Shown in pieces: positions 35,837-44,421 of a stretch of 64,000 nt of DNA. Source of the DNA: Maribacter caenipelagi (GTDB taxonomy: Bacteria > Bacteroidota > Bacteroidia > Flavobacteriales > Flavobacteriaceae); the NCBI RefSeq assembly GCF_004364175.1, contig NZ_SNZW01000014.1, positions 434,001 through 498,000 on the forward strand, given 5' to 3'. The position numbers were made by a program, and so were the translations under genes. The notes under the pieces were generated by a model. That model was not told the DNA's origin. It worked only from the letters and a program-made list of their open reading frames with translations, and searched no databases. How positions within the stretch are numbered: the first letter of the stretch is position 1; each line of letters begins with the position of its first letter.

Positions 35837-36883
35837 TTATCTGTCTTTATTTACACGGTGAAAACCAAGGCTTTTTACCAACCACTTTGGTAAAGTTTTA
35901 TGTGGATTTCTCTTTTTTAGGTTTAGATATAATCCTAATGATTTTAGAATAGGAACTTTATGGGTTTCAACCAATTCTATCAATGTACCATCTGGGTCCT
36001 CCATATAACTGAAGTGACCGGCAGCATCGCCCATATCAAAACTATTAGCACTGTCAACGGTAAAAGCATGACCATTTAATTTTGCCTTTGCTCTAATGGA
36101 GTTCATACCAGATACATCGAAACATAGGTGTATATAACCCAAATCTCCCCACAATCTATTTTCAAAAATCTTTACGGGTTTTCTATCTAAAACCTGAATA
36201 AGCTCTAACTGTGTGGGACCTAGAAGATCTCCGAATCCGCCGACGGACTTTCGCTCTTGAGAAATAATTACCCTTCTATATTTTCCTTTTGTATTATCGC
36301 TTTCAAGTGTTTCAATACTATCGTACTCTATAACTGAATACCCTAACATTGAACTATAAAAGTCGATTGAAGTTTCCATATTACTTACGCCAATTACAGC
36401 ACCTAGCACTCCCCCATTTATTGATGATTGATGACAAAAAACATAATGATCTTCAATCATTTGCACCCGATTACCAAAAGGATCGGTAAAATAGAAATTG
36501 TAAGAATATGATTGATTGATTTCTGAAAGAAGAGATACTCCAATACCTTTTAAATACGAATGCATTTCAGTCAGATTTTTACATCTTATTTTCATCGCAT
36601 AAATTCCTAGGTCTCCGAATTGAATTTGATTTTTAGCAGCCATAGGAGTCCGGTCTTTGAACTGCCAAATTTCTAAGCCACCACCACCAGTCATATTTAA
36701 TGATAAATAAGCTTCTCGTTTTTCCTCCTTACCATTAGTATATTTCTTCATTAACGACGCAACCGCCTCATCTTCGAACAGTAAAATATCAAAACCTAAA
36801 TGTTCCCTGTACCAATTGAAAACCTTTTTAACATCAAGAACTCCTATCCCAATTTGTTGAATTCCGTTTATAATCTCAACCAT
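35837..36883 (-). CDS. Two-domain VOC family protein
   Basis: A 348-residue protein with two vicinal-oxygen-chelate domains (about 5-145 and 155-315): INGIQQIGIGVLDVKKVFNWY and then GVLGAVIGVSNMETSIDFY, with metal-ligand strands ending DPFGNRVQMIED and MEDPDGTLIELVE. Tandem VOC enzymes include extradiol dioxygenases and glyoxalase-like proteins. Its start codon overlaps the 3' end of the glycosyltransferase gene by 8 bases, so the two are translated from one transcript. Substrate is unknown. Confidence 0.86.
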   Translation of the reverse strand: MVEIINGIQQIGIGVLDVKKVFNWYREHLGFDILLFEDEAVASLMKKYTNGKEEKREAYLSLNMTGGGGLEIWQFKDRTPMAAKNQIQFGDLGIYAMKIRCKNLTEMHSYLKGIGVSLLSEINQSYSYNFYFTDPFGNRVQMIEDHYVFCHQSSINGGVLGAVIGVSNMETSIDFYSSMLGYSVIEYDSIETLESDNTKGKYRRVIISQERKSVGGFGDLLGPTQLELIQVLDRKPVKIFENRLWGDLGYIHLCFDVSGMNSIRAKAKLNGHAFTVDSANSFDMGDAAGHFSYMEDPDGTLIELVETHKVPILKSLGLYLNLKKRNPHKTLPKWLVKSLGFHRVNKDR

Positions 36884-37580
36884 TGTATGGAGTACGTATT
36901 AACTTATTATGTAGTGATTTTAATTTATTTCCCGGGTATCCGAATTTAAAAAGAACCACCAAAAGAAAGTTAGAAAGATTTACGCGTAAATAGGAGTTAG
37001 ACTCATATTTACGTGCAGAAACTATCAGGTCATTTTTAACGATAGTATATGGTACATTCTCCTTTTTCATGCGACGGAAAAACTCAAAATCTTCCATCAA
37101 TACCTGCTCCTCATTAAATTTACCGAGTTTATCAAAAGCATCTTTTCTAATGAACAGACATTGATCACCACCACCGGTAAATAATCCGTATTTAGCCGTA
37201 AACGAAGCATTTACGCGTAAGTACCATGTATCTTTATCAAACTTGTATGAAAAGAATCCTGCTTCATATCCGTTCTGTAAACTATTTAAAATATCATCGA
37301 TGAAATCCGTTGGTGGTACTACATCCGCATGTAAAAAAACAAAGGTATTTCCTAAAGCAATTTGAGAAGCTTCGTTCATTTGAGCCGCCCTGCCCTTATT
37401 TTTACAATGTAAAAATTTTATTTTTTGATCACATTCTAGCTTTTCAATAGCATCTGAATTAACCGGAGATACCGCAATAATAATTTCTAAAAGCTGTTCA
37501 TGACTTAAAAAACAAGCAACATTGAAGAGTCGTTGTAGATTTTTATATTCATTATGTACGGGTATAATTATACTGATCAT
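36876..37580 (-). CDS. GT2 family glycosyltransferase (TIGR04283-like)
   Basis: A 234-residue GT-A glycosyltransferase: ISIIIPVHNEYKNLQRLF at the start, FLHADVVPPTDF for the nucleotide-binding loop, GGGDQCLFIRKDAFDKLG for the acceptor side, and LMEDFEFFRRMKKE. The combination matches the TIGR04283 group of soluble glycosyltransferases found near radical-SAM or lipid genes. There is no transmembrane helix. It shares 8 bases with the VOC gene on its 3' side. Confidence 0.87.
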   Translation of the reverse strand: MISIIIPVHNEYKNLQRLFNVACFLSHEQLLEIIIAVSPVNSDAIEKLECDQKIKFLHCKNKGRAAQMNEASQIALGNTFVFLHADVVPPTDFIDDILNSLQNGYEAGFFSYKFDKDTWYLRVNASFTAKYGLFTGGGDQCLFIRKDAFDKLGKFNEEQVLMEDFEFFRRMKKENVPYTIVKNDLIVSARKYESNSYLRVNLSNFLLVVLFKFGYPGNKLKSLHNKLIRTPYNG

Positions 37581-37792
37581 AAAATGGTGAAGTCTTAGTA
37601 TTTAGAAATAACAAATTGTTTATATATCATATTTCTATTCATGACTTACCTACGTAAGTTGGGAATAATAGTTTTAAAACATGTCATTTTTTTATAATAA
37701 AGGTTAACGTAATCAATTTAATAAAAGTTCGACCAAAGATTCACGAACCTTTTAGCTACTATTACGTAGATAGGGTAATTTAAAAGAATACT

Positions 37793-38581
37793 ATGAAATT
37801 AAAAATCTCTTTTCTTATAACTATGTTGGCTATATTTTTTATGGCAAAAACAGATGTTCAAGCTCAGGTTGAAACCAATTCAAATACAGATTTTAACGAA
37901 TTATCTGAAACCTTTTTACAACGAATTATCAATGACCAAGATACACAAGAAATACAAGATTTTTTAGGGAATACGACTATTGAAGCATTAGATAGAGCAT
38001 TAGATACCAATGAGAAGCGATTGGCTTTTTGGCTGAATATTTATAATGCCTACATTCAGGTTATTCTTCAAAAAAATCCGGAATTGTATGATGACCGTGG
38101 CAGCTTTTTTAAGTTAGAGCAAATTAAAATTGCAGGTGAAATGGTTTCGTTCGCTAAAATAGAACACGGACTCATTAGAAAATCTCAATGGGAATATGGT
38201 TTGGGATATATACGTAAGTGGTTCCCAAACAAATTTGAACGTAAATTGAGAGTAGATAAGCCTGTCTTTAATGTCCATTTTGCATTGAATTGCGGAGCTA
38301 AAGATTGCCCGCCAGTAGCAATCTACAAATGGCAGCGTCTACAAGAGCAATTACAAATTGGTACCAAAAGACATTTAGAGAAAACAAGTGAATACAATAG
38401 CGAAACCAATGTGGTGAAAGTTACTTCTCTATTTAGTTGGTTTAGAGGTGATTTTGGAGGAAAAGGCGGTATCAAGAAAATTTTGAAAGCTAATAAAATT
38501 ATACCAACTACCAAAGGGATTGAGATTGAATACAGCAATTATGACTGGACATTATATCTCGATAATTTTATTGAACTATAA
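37793..38581 (+). CDS. DUF547 domain protein
   Basis: A 262-residue exported protein (signal peptide to VQAQ, residue 25). The DUF547 domain (about 60-205) has the conserved RLAFWLNIYNAYIQVIL segment, PVFNVHFALNCGAKDCPP and LFSWFRGDFGG near the end. The Cys-His pairs are part of the domain signature; a role in sulfur or thiol chemistry has been suggested for the family but is not proven. It is followed by an MMPL/RND protein gene. Confidence 0.85.
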   Translation: MKLKISFLITMLAIFFMAKTDVQAQVETNSNTDFNELSETFLQRIINDQDTQEIQDFLGNTTIEALDRALDTNEKRLAFWLNIYNAYIQVILQKNPELYDDRGSFFKLEQIKIAGEMVSFAKIEHGLIRKSQWEYGLGYIRKWFPNKFERKLRVDKPVFNVHFALNCGAKDCPPVAIYKWQRLQEQLQIGTKRHLEKTSEYNSETNVVKVTSLFSWFRGDFGGKGGIKKILKANKIIPTTKGIEIEYSNYDWTLYLDNFIEL

Positions 38582-38591
38582 ATAGGTTTAA

Positions 38592-38628
38592 CTCATGCAT
38601 TTAGTATTCTTAAAAGTAAATGCATGAG
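38592..38628 (+). terminator. Stem-loop after the DUF547 gene
   Basis: CTCATGCATTTA (38592-38603) and TAAATGCATGAG (38617-38628) are perfect 12-bp complements with a 13-base loop. The T-run after it is weak (CATTATTTC), so termination is likely but not certain. Confidence 0.6.
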
Positions 38629-38689
38629 CATTATTTCATCTATTACATTCTTATTCAATTGTTTTTACCACGATTAAAATGTAGAGTGG

Positions 38690-38697
38690 TAAATTTG
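38690..38697 (+). promoter_or_regulatory. Candidate -7 box for the MMPL/RND gene
   Basis: TAAATTTG matches TAnnTTTG and lies 26 bases before the ATG. No -33 TTG is seen at the usual spacing; a TTG at 38659 is 28 bases away. Confidence 0.4.
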
Positions 38698-38723
38698 CAA
38701 CCGAAATAGATTTTATATTTTCT

Positions 38724-40967
38724 ATGAAGGTTAACTTTAGCTTTCTCAAAAAGCTTTTCATTTTTCTTTTTGTCCTATTGGGCGTATTAGCGGCTTCTAA
38801 GTTAGATGAGCTGCAGTTTTCTTTCGATTTTAGTCAGTTTTTCCCTGAGGAAGATCCAGATTTAGCCTTTTATGACAAATATGTAGAAGAATTTGGCACA
38901 GATGACAACTTTTTACTAATTGCGGTAAAGAACGATCCTGATGTATTTCAACAAGATTTTCTAAATAGATTTAAGGCATTTTCAGAAGAAAGTAAAAGTT
39001 TTATACACGTTCTTGAAAGTAGTTCTTTAACCTCGCTCTCATACCCTCTTAAAACTTCTTTCGGTTATACCACTTTACCAATCATACATGTTGACGATTC
39101 TTCTCAGTATCAGAAAGATTGGAGGAAAATAAAGGAAGATTCCCTTTTTATAAATGTACTTGTCGACAAAAACAAAACCTCTTTTGTATTAGCATTACAA
39201 ACCGAAGATAACTTAGATTACAAGCAATCAGAACTTCTTTTAAATAGTATTAGAACTTCTTTAAAAGCACATAACTTACCCGATTATCATATTTTAGGAA
39301 GGGCATTCTTTTATGAAGCTATTGTTGAAATGCAGAAGAGCGAAGTACTTACGACCACTATTGTAGCTTCTATATTAGTTTTTATTATTCTATTGCTGGT
39401 CTACAGGAGTTTGCCGGTGGTTTTAATTTCAGTTTTTTCTATAGCATTGTCCTTGTTACTGTTTATGGGGCTATTAGGATGGTTGGGCAAAGAATTGAAC
39501 GCTATGGCTGCATTCTACCCGGTTCTTATGCTTATTGTAGGCACTTCTGATGTAATACACCTTACTGACAGTTATATAAGAAAACTACAAACAGGCATTC
39601 CAAGATATAAGGCAATTAAATCTTCACTGAGAGAAGTGGGTATGACTACCTTACTTACCTCAATAACCACTGCCGTTGGTTTTGTGACACTACTTTCTTC
39701 TAGATTGGTTAGTATTCAAGAATTCGGAATAAACGCTGCAATAGGTGTTCTGGTCGCTTATATAACGGTTATTTTCTTAACGGGCTCTTTACTGATTTTT
39801 TTACCCGAAAAATCATTGATCGGACGAAAAAGTATCTCTGAAAATTGGGTGAAATACCTTTTAAAATTAAATACATTTACAAAAAACAATCCTAAGTCTA
39901 TCATATTTGGTACTGTGGTCTTTACCATACTTTGCGTTGTTGGTATTTACATAGTGCAGACTAATCAAGAACTAAAGAACACATTACCTGCAGAAAGTAA
40001 AATAGCAAAAGATTTCGATTATTTTCAACAAAATTATTCTGGTTTCAGACCTTTAGAAATTGCTGTAATGAGTAGTGATGGCAATAAGGTAACCGATTTT
40101 AAAGTTGCCCAAGAAATTGAAAAACTATTAACGTATCTAAAAACATTTAAAAGTATAGGCAATGTGCAATCTGCCAACCTGCCTTATAAGATTTTTAATA
40201 AAGCGAACAACTTAAATAGTGCTGCATATTTTACCTTACCTACCGACGAGAAAACGTTTTTAAAGTACCAAAAAGACACTCGTAAACTGGCACGTAAGCA
40301 ACTTGCTAAATTTATAAACGCCGATGAAACTATTGCCCGTATAAATGGTAGATTGCAAGACATTGGCACCGATAAACTTAAAGTCGTTTACAGCGATATA
40401 GATCATTTTGCCAACACGAAATTAGACACTTCGTTAGTTAGCATAAAAGTGACCGGTAAGAGTATTTTGTTGGACAAAAACTCTGAATATATTAGAAGTA
40501 GTTTGTTAGAAGGACTGCTGTACGGATTATTACTAATCGGAGTAATTATGGCTTTTGTTTTTCGTGACATTAAAATCTTTCTAATATCATTAGTGCCAAA
40601 TGTGCTACCAATACTATTTGCAGGTGGTATGTTAGGTTTCTTGGGTATACCATTAGAAGCCTCACTTTCGGTAGTTTTTGCTATCGTCTTCGGTATTGCC
40701 GTTGATGACACCATTCACTTTTTAGGTAAATACAAATTAGGTATTAGCCAAGGATTGGATAAAGAGGCCGCACTTGAAAAAACATTTGCACAAACAGGTA
40801 GAGCATTGGTTATTACAACCATTATTCTTTTCTTCGGATTTATGGTGATGCTATTTTCTATTCATCAACCTAGTGTAACTATAGGGTTGATTATAAGTGT
40901 AACCTTGGTAACAGCATTGATACTAGATTTGCTATTACTACCGGTACTACTAAGAAAATTGATTTAG
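38724..40967 (+). CDS. MMPL/RND superfamily transporter
   Basis: A 747-residue membrane protein with about twelve transmembrane helices in two halves, each with a large loop after the first helix (about 30-210 and 400-600). Conserved helices: FYPVLMLIVGTSDVIHLTDSY in the first half and VVFAIVFGIAVDDTIHFLGKY in the second, with the Asp residues that relay protons in RND proteins. This layout fits MMPL-type lipid or hopanoid/polyketide exporters (and the sterol-sensing fold). No membrane-fusion or outer-membrane partner is nearby, which is typical of this group. Substrate is unknown. Confidence 0.9.
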   Translation: MKVNFSFLKKLFIFLFVLLGVLAASKLDELQFSFDFSQFFPEEDPDLAFYDKYVEEFGTDDNFLLIAVKNDPDVFQQDFLNRFKAFSEESKSFIHVLESSSLTSLSYPLKTSFGYTTLPIIHVDDSSQYQKDWRKIKEDSLFINVLVDKNKTSFVLALQTEDNLDYKQSELLLNSIRTSLKAHNLPDYHILGRAFFYEAIVEMQKSEVLTTTIVASILVFIILLLVYRSLPVVLISVFSIALSLLLFMGLLGWLGKELNAMAAFYPVLMLIVGTSDVIHLTDSYIRKLQTGIPRYKAIKSSLREVGMTTLLTSITTAVGFVTLLSSRLVSIQEFGINAAIGVLVAYITVIFLTGSLLIFLPEKSLIGRKSISENWVKYLLKLNTFTKNNPKSIIFGTVVFTILCVVGIYIVQTNQELKNTLPAESKIAKDFDYFQQNYSGFRPLEIAVMSSDGNKVTDFKVAQEIEKLLTYLKTFKSIGNVQSANLPYKIFNKANNLNSAAYFTLPTDEKTFLKYQKDTRKLARKQLAKFINADETIARINGRLQDIGTDKLKVVYSDIDHFANTKLDTSLVSIKVTGKSILLDKNSEYIRSSLLEGLLYGLLLIGVIMAFVFRDIKIFLISLVPNVLPILFAGGMLGFLGIPLEASLSVVFAIVFGIAVDDTIHFLGKYKLGISQGLDKEAALEKTFAQTGRALVITTIILFFGFMVMLFSIHQPSVTIGLIISVTLVTALILDLLLLPVLLRKLI

Positions 40968-41080
40968 TTAGTTCTATTGGTACGGTCTAATGTTTTCTGT
41001 AGAGACCTATAGGCAAATATTGATTTGCCAACCATTAAAATCATTAAGCTTATCCATAATGTAAAGAGTAGATATTCCAT
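40964..41080 (-). CDS. Possible 38-residue membrane miniprotein
   Basis: On the minus strand an ATG (41078-41080) opens a 38-codon frame that encodes one hydrophobic helix (residues 2-20) then a basic, polar tail ending TLDRTNRTN; its TAA (40964-40966) overlaps the TAG of the transporter on the other strand. No promoter box was found. It could be a chance frame. The rest of the 340-base gap to 41307 holds an inverted repeat and nothing else I can identify. Confidence 0.3.
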   Translation of the reverse strand: MEYLLFTLWISLMILMVGKSIFAYRSLQKTLDRTNRTN

Positions 41081-41224
41081 AACACTAATTGGTTTACTTG
41101 GTTACTTTTAGTTCGCTATTTAAGATGCTGGGGCATTTTAAATGTATTTGGTCGATAAATATATACATTTCATCTATACGCCTGTTAAAAAAAACCAAAT
41201 TTTCGATGAAATGCGTAATAATAA

Positions 41225-41253
41225 CAACGCCACGACTTTATATCGTGGCGTTG
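41225..41253 (-). terminator. Stem-loop downstream of the TPR gene
   Basis: CAACGCCACGA (41225-41235) and TCGTGGCGTTG (41243-41253) are perfect 11-bp complements with a 7-base loop. On the minus strand it lies after the TPR stop; the following sequence is TTATTATTA, a weak U-tract, so terminator status is likely but unproven. Confidence 0.6.
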
Positions 41254-41307
41254 AAAAAAACAATCCAACCTAAAACAAACATGAAATGAAAATAATTGGG
41301 CAATCAA

Positions 41308-42585
41308 TTACAAATCATGGACTTGCTTTTCCATACCGGGACCTAATTCATAAATAGCCCCTATTAATTCTCCTTTTAATTCTTTAACTCTTTCTTGTTC
41401 TCCGTTCGCTTTATAAACTTCAGCGGCTTGGTAAAGTAAAGCCGGTTCAAATGTTTTACCGTATACGTAGGTGTTCATAATTTCCATAGCTTTTGCTTTG
41501 TCACCGTTTTTTAGAAGACTGTAGCTTAACCAGCTATAAGATTCTGGCGTGGGTCTATTATCCACTTCTCTCCGTGCCAAAATTAAAGCACTATCATATT
41601 GTTTTGTTTCGCCTATGTATAAGCCTAAGTTATAAGCATTGTACATATCACCATATGCTGTATTCTTTACTCTTGTAAAGTACTCGTCTAAATTTTTTGT
41701 ACGCACCAAGTCATCATTTATGTAGTCGGCTATTTCAGCTTTTAACAAGAAATAATCTGGGGCATTATAGGTTTTGGTCACTGAATCTAAAATGCGAATT
41801 GCCTCTTCAGAATTTTTATCATTTGAAAAAACGATCCATGCAATTCCCTTTTTAGCATAGGCGTTATTGTTATCTATTTCTAACGCTTTTAGATATTGCT
41901 GATAAGAATCTTCTATTCTACCTGCATGACCATAATAGTCACCTAAATTGGTATAGCTCCAAAGCATTAAATCTTTATTCTTAGCTATTTCAGCTTTCGT
42001 TCTAGCCTTCTCCATAAAACTTATGGTCGTATCTAAATCGCCTTTATAATCGTTCCATTTTGCCAAACGAATCATATAACCGAAATCTGACATGTTCTTT
42101 AAGCTATCTAAATAGGTTTCTGCCAGTTGATAATTACCCAATTCCATATGAACATCGAAATACAAACTTTGAGTTTCACTTTTATCTCCACCAATTGCAG
42201 CTGCAGAATCTGTTAATTGTAATGCTTCTTTAAAGCGATGTTGAGAGATATAATTTCTAGCTAAAGCCCTATAAAAAACTGGCTTACCGATATTTGCAAT
42301 ATCAACTGCTTTTTTTAAACTCTTTTCAGCCTTCTTTAAAAATTCAATATCGCCTGTCTGCTGAAAGTATCTGTTGTACTCACCACCTACCACACCAAAA
42401 CTGGTAAGCTGCATACTGTCTGGTCTTATTTTAGAATTCCAGAGGTCAAAATATTTTGATGATGTTTTAATCTCTTTAGCTACTAAAAACTTGTTGTAAT
42501 CTTTTTTATTTGCAATTGTGTCCTGATTCTTTGTATCACATGATGATACCAGTATCACCACTATTAAAAGCTTCAATAATTTCAT
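41308..42585 (-). CDS. TPR-repeat lipoprotein
   Basis: A 425-residue lipoprotein (VSSC, Cys16) built from tetratricopeptide-like helical repeats over most of its length (about 70-400; for example FLKKAEKSLKKAVDIA, SYQQYLKALEIDNNNAYAKKG). Such proteins are scaffolds. It lies just downstream of two DUF4331 genes on the same strand, an arrangement I regard as conserved in Bacteroidota from memory only; a stem-loop at 42616-42639 separates them, so it may have its own promoter. Confidence 0.85.
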   Translation of the reverse strand: MKLLKLLIVVILVSSCDTKNQDTIANKKDYNKFLVAKEIKTSSKYFDLWNSKIRPDSMQLTSFGVVGGEYNRYFQQTGDIEFLKKAEKSLKKAVDIANIGKPVFYRALARNYISQHRFKEALQLTDSAAAIGGDKSETQSLYFDVHMELGNYQLAETYLDSLKNMSDFGYMIRLAKWNDYKGDLDTTISFMEKARTKAEIAKNKDLMLWSYTNLGDYYGHAGRIEDSYQQYLKALEIDNNNAYAKKGIAWIVFSNDKNSEEAIRILDSVTKTYNAPDYFLLKAEIADYINDDLVRTKNLDEYFTRVKNTAYGDMYNAYNLGLYIGETKQYDSALILARREVDNRPTPESYSWLSYSLLKNGDKAKAMEIMNTYVYGKTFEPALLYQAAEVYKANGEQERVKELKGELIGAIYELGPGMEKQVHDL

Positions 42586-42615
42586 AAGGTTGTTTTTTTG
42601 TGGATCGTTTAAAAT

Positions 42616-42640
42616 AAGGGGAGTTTTTCAACTCCCCTTT
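42616..42640 (-). terminator. Terminator between DUF4331 and TPR genes
   Basis: AAGGGGAGTT (42616-42625) and AACTCCCCTT (42630-42639) form a 10-bp stem. Read on the minus strand it is followed by ATTTTAAA, a partial U-tract, and it lies 78 bases after the stop of the DUF4331-like gene. Confidence 0.7.
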
Positions 42641-42717
42641 CCCTTCTCTTTCATAAACAATTTAGGGATGTGCCAATCTTACCTACCACTAACAATAAGT
42701 AAGGTTAAGGCAACTTC

Positions 42718-43488
42718 TTATTCTGGTGCTCCCAAATATGGGAACGTAGTACCTACAGTAGCGGTTAGCCCAACGCCATCTGAGGTTAATCTTGGTAAAT
42801 CTGCAACACCATCACCATCGGTATCTTGACCGCTAAAACGATCACCTTCCATACCACCGAATAATAATATCAAAGAAACATCGATAACATCGTCTTGAGG
42901 TGTTCTACCTGTTAAAGCAACTTCATCTCCATCTGGCACCAATATTCTACCATCATCATCTGCATCGGTACCTGGATTAAAGTATGTTGTTGGTAAATTC
43001 GGTGCAACCTCTAATACATCGGCAGCTAAATAACCTGTTAACGTAGGGGCGTCTAAACCTAGTATGTTGTTTTCATAGTTTACAGCGGCTGGATCAGCAC
43101 CTAATATATTAGCATACACATCATGATATGCTTCTAACCTAGCTTCAAAATTAGCTTGAAAATTAGCTGCCATTTCTGAAGGAATAGACATGTTATGTGC
43201 ATCTTTAATATCACCATCGGCACTCAATACGGTATTGATACCTGGTCTACCCATAAAATCTACTTGGGCATAAGTTCCTGTAAAATCTGGTGCCATTGGC
43301 TCCATAGCAACTTCACAAGGCATACATGTACCACCACAATCAATTCCTGTTTCATCACCGTTCATAATACCATCATCACATGTTGGTGTAATTACTATGG
43401 GTGTATTGTCATCATCATCGCTACAAGAAGCTAATGCTGCTACTGCCAAAAGAGCCAAAAACGTATATTTTATATTTTTATATTTCAT
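42718..43488 (-). CDS. DUF4331-like lipoprotein with Cys-rich motif
   Basis: A 256-residue lipoprotein (LASC, Cys22, then SDDDD). Residues 36-58 contain a CDDGIMNGDETGIDCGG-x-C-x-P-C segment, a cysteine-rich calcium-binding-like motif common in Bacteroidota and Myxococcota surface proteins. The C-terminal part (about 80-256) resembles the second half of DUF4331 and has Asp-rich turns (GTDADDDGRI, DTDGDGVADL). It lies 21 bases after the first DUF4331 gene and is probably co-transcribed with it. Function is unknown. Confidence 0.75.
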   Translation of the reverse strand: MKYKNIKYTFLALLAVAALASCSDDDDNTPIVITPTCDDGIMNGDETGIDCGGTCMPCEVAMEPMAPDFTGTYAQVDFMGRPGINTVLSADGDIKDAHNMSIPSEMAANFQANFEARLEAYHDVYANILGADPAAVNYENNILGLDAPTLTGYLAADVLEVAPNLPTTYFNPGTDADDDGRILVPDGDEVALTGRTPQDDVIDVSLILLFGGMEGDRFSGQDTDGDGVADLPRLTSDGVGLTATVGTTFPYLGAPE

Positions 43489-43509
43489 CGTTATATTTTT
43501 TTAAGGTTA

Positions 43510-44220
43510 TTATTGTTTTGAGTTTGTAGTTACCCATGTTTTGTACACTTCTAAACCAAGCGCATTTTGACCTGTGGTAGTACCTAAAAGACTATTAGGT
43601 AATTCTACCACTATAGACATCGTATTTGCACCATCGAAAGTATCAACAGCAGTTTCGTCGTCGTCGTCTGTAGAATTTGGATCACCAGCTGGTTTAAAAC
43701 CTAAAGGAGCCGTACCACCAATTACTTCATTGAATTGAAAGAAATCAAAGAAAAAAGCATCTTGTCTCGGACCTGCAAATAAAGAAACTCCGCTATCCGT
43801 AGTCTCCACAATAGCAGTATCAGCAGAAATATCTACCGACCCTAATGGGGCATCGACCATAATTGAACCGTTTAAGCCTGTTTCGCTTGGTGCAACCGGA
43901 CCGAAGAAATACATTTTGCCATCTCTTGGTATTGCTTGTATTACTAAATCTTCTACCAAATCATTATTGGTATCGATATTAATTTCTAATAATACATTTT
44001 CATCGAACGTACCGTAAGCCAAATCTGGCAGTACATTAGATTGAAGATCTACCGCAAAAACGGTATTGTCTGAACCTTCTGTTGGTTCAAAAGCATAAAA
44101 ATCGGCAATATCTGCCGAGGTTCCCATAGAGCTAGGCGCATCAATATGATCTGCTGCCACTAAAAGAACTCCTACTAAGGCTAAAGCCCCAAGTCCCATA
44201 AATAATTTTGATTTTTTCAT
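43510..44220 (-). CDS. DUF4331 family exported protein
   Basis: A 236-residue protein with an N-terminal signal sequence (MKKSKLFMGLGALALVGVLLVAA). The conserved DUF4331 opening DHIDAPSS and IADFYAF follows directly. Full-length DUF4331 proteins elsewhere are larger; here the domain seems shared with the next gene, so the two products may form one complex. The 200 bases upstream contain its promoter region, divergent from the LETM1-related gene. Confidence 0.85.
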   Translation of the reverse strand: MKKSKLFMGLGALALVGVLLVAADHIDAPSSMGTSADIADFYAFEPTEGSDNTVFAVDLQSNVLPDLAYGTFDENVLLEINIDTNNDLVEDLVIQAIPRDGKMYFFGPVAPSETGLNGSIMVDAPLGSVDISADTAIVETTDSGVSLFAGPRQDAFFFDFFQFNEVIGGTAPLGFKPAGDPNSTDDDDETAVDTFDGANTMSIVVELPNSLLGTTTGQNALGLEVYKTWVTTNSKQ

Positions 44221-44393
44221 TATCTTTTTTTTTAGATTAGAATCACCCTTACTTACGCAGTAAAAAAAGGAAGGTTCATTTATTCTTAAAAAAAATTAAA
44301 TTTTATTTTCAATCTTGCCATTGGCTACCTTCAATAAACCCTATTGTAGCGTAGAAGTAACCATTTATAGATATTAGTGAAGTAATAATTAGC

Positions 44394-44401
44394 TAACTTT
44401 G
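44394..44401 (+). promoter_or_regulatory. Candidate -7 box for the LETM1-related gene
   Basis: TAACTTTG is a perfect TAnnTTTG match and lies 20 bases before the ATG. No clear -33 TTG is present. Confidence 0.5.
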
Positions 44402-44421
44402 CAGTGTTAAATAATTAAGAT

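Noticed and set aside
41089-41289. A 66-codon plus-strand frame between the transporter and TPR genes
   Set aside because: It runs through a perfect stem-loop, has no promoter match and no recognisable motif.
42718-44220. A frameshift splitting one DUF4331 gene in two
   Set aside because: Each half has its own signal sequence and ATG, and the second has a lipobox, so they are two genes.
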